Part shown: piece by piece, positions 6,106-6,765 of the stretch
How positions within the stretch are numbered: position 1 is the stretch's first letter
How the letters are laid out: each line of letters opens with the position of its first letter
Assembly (NCBI GenBank): GCA_964436865.1
Contig: CAYTFK010000362.1
Coordinates: 1-6,765 of the forward strand
Origin: JAXGPP01 sp964436865
GTDB taxonomy: Bacteria; Planctomycetota; Planctomycetia; Pirellulales; Thermoguttaceae
Length of the DNA: 6,765 nucleotides
Direction: 5' to 3'
Translations under genes and position numbers: made by a program
The notes under the pieces: generated by a model
The model's input: only the letters and a program-made list of their open reading frames with translations
Told to the model about the DNA's origin: nothing
The model's database searches: none

Positions 6106-6765
6106 CTACGGTTTTGCAGCTTTCCAGCCGGCCTGCATCTGGCGCGTGAGCTCGTCGATCAGCGCGCGGTTTGCGGGGAGGTTGGCGATGTTTACGTTCT
6201 CCTGGGGATCATCCTGGTGGTCGTAGAACTCGCAGGCGAGTTCGGCGCCGTCGGGCGCGAGCCAGCGCGTCAAGCGATAGCGATCGGTGCGCATCGAGTA
6301 GCCCATCACGTCGCGCCCGCGCGGATACTGGCTGAACGCGGCCCGCTTCCACGGACGATCGGGCTCGTCGAGCAGCGGCGCAAAGCTCTTTCCCTCCAGG
6401 TGCTCGGGAAGCGGCAGGCCGGCCAGTTCGCAGAGTGAGGGGTAGATGTCGACGAACTCCACGAGCGCGCGGCTGTGACGCCCCGGCGCCTGCTGGCCGG
6501 GCGCCCGGCAAATGAGCGGGGCATGGGTGTCGTTTTCGAAATTGCTGTGCTTGCACCAGGCGCCATGCTCGCCCAGTTTCCAGCCGTGGTCGCCCCACAG
6601 GACGACCGCCGTCTGGTCCGCCAGGCCGAGGCGGTCCAGTTCGTCGAGGACGCGACCGATCTGCGCATCGATATAGCTGACGGCGGCGTAATAGCCGTGC
6701 TTGAGGGTGCGGGCCTGCTCGTCGGTGAGCGGGCCGGTCGAAGGGATGTCGTGGTAGGCACGCAA
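6106..6765 (-). CDS. Iduronate-2-sulfatase-like sulfatase, C-terminal part
   Basis: This is the C-terminal ~220 residues of a type I (formylglycine-dependent) sulfatase that would hydrolyse sulfate esters on polysaccharides in the periplasm or outside the cell. The best match is the iduronate-2-sulfatase group: HGYYAAVSYIDAQIGRVLDEL, then LWGDHGWKLGEHG, then WCKHSNFE, resembling the SDHGWALGEHG and AKYSNFD segments of human IDS. The Asp-His of GDHG (nt 6583-6594) corresponds to metal-binding residues of the family, and the Lys of CKHSNFE to an active-site lysine. Further on are FVDIYPSLCELAGL, LEGKSFAPLL and YDHQDDPQENVNIA, all usual in the C-terminal half. The stop is TAG (complement of 6106-6108). 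At the right edge the frame reads LRAYHDIP; that leading TTG is a window-edge codon, not a start. Family members are about 450-550 residues, so over half, including the CxPSR cysteine motif, lies outside. Exact substrate cannot be told. Confidence 0.93.
   Translation of the reverse strand: MRAYHDIPSTGPLTDEQARTLKHGYYAAVSYIDAQIGRVLDELDRLGLADQTAVVLWGDHGWKLGEHGAWCKHSNFENDTHAPLICRAPGQQAPGRHSRALVEFVDIYPSLCELAGLPLPEHLEGKSFAPLLDEPDRPWKRAAFSQYPRGRDVMGYSMRTDRYRLTRWLAPDGAELACEFYDHQDDPQENVNIANLPANRALIDELTRQMQAGWKAAKP

Noticed and set aside
6763..6765. TTG at the right edge as start codon of the sulfatase
   Set aside because: The residues there belong to the middle of a sulfatase, the catalytic cysteine motif is missing, and the frame is open to the window edge, so the gene is simply cut.

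Overview
The window looks like a GC-rich planctomycete, most likely from the Pirellulales or a relative. That is an inference from gene content: a large Calx-beta repeat protein, a lipoprotein joining planctomycete-style Ig-like repeats to a squalene-cyclase-like toroid domain, and an iduronate-2-sulfatase-type sulfatase. A run of exactly 100 Ns inside the first gene indicates a draft or metagenome-derived scaffold. No RNA genes, CRISPR arrays, transposases or phage genes were seen.

Bases 1-3590 (+) are the 3' part of a large gene that begins upstream of the window. It encodes ten recognisable Calx-beta domains plus the tail of an eleventh, followed by a roughly 78-residue tail of unrelated composition. 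The domains form a nested array. Two domain types alternate (A-B), and five-domain blocks (A-B-A-B-A) are repeated with a period of 1671 nt (557 codons). The assembly gap at 2252-2351 lies in domain 7, and the register of the block repeat predicts its true length as 112 nt rather than 100.

Bases 3591-3760 are an intergenic region with a plausible sigma70-type promoter (perfect TTGACA, 17-nt spacer), a palindrome in the spacer, a small GC-rich hairpin and a good ribosome binding site. They lead into 3761-6070 (+), a 769-residue predicted lipoprotein with a Pro/Ala linker, three Ig-like repeats and a C-terminal alpha/alpha-toroid domain.

The lipoprotein gene ends 35 nt from the end of a convergent gene (6106-6765, -). 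This is the C-terminal part of an iduronate-2-sulfatase-like sulfatase whose start and catalytic-cysteine half lie beyond the right edge.

All three products are probably exported: a long surface or secreted calcium-binding-type protein, an envelope-anchored lipoprotein and a polysaccharide-desulfating enzyme. Nothing in the sequence proves that they work together. The lipoprotein appears to have its own promoter, and the sulfatase is on the opposite strand. The most notable structure is the higher-order organisation of the Calx-beta array.
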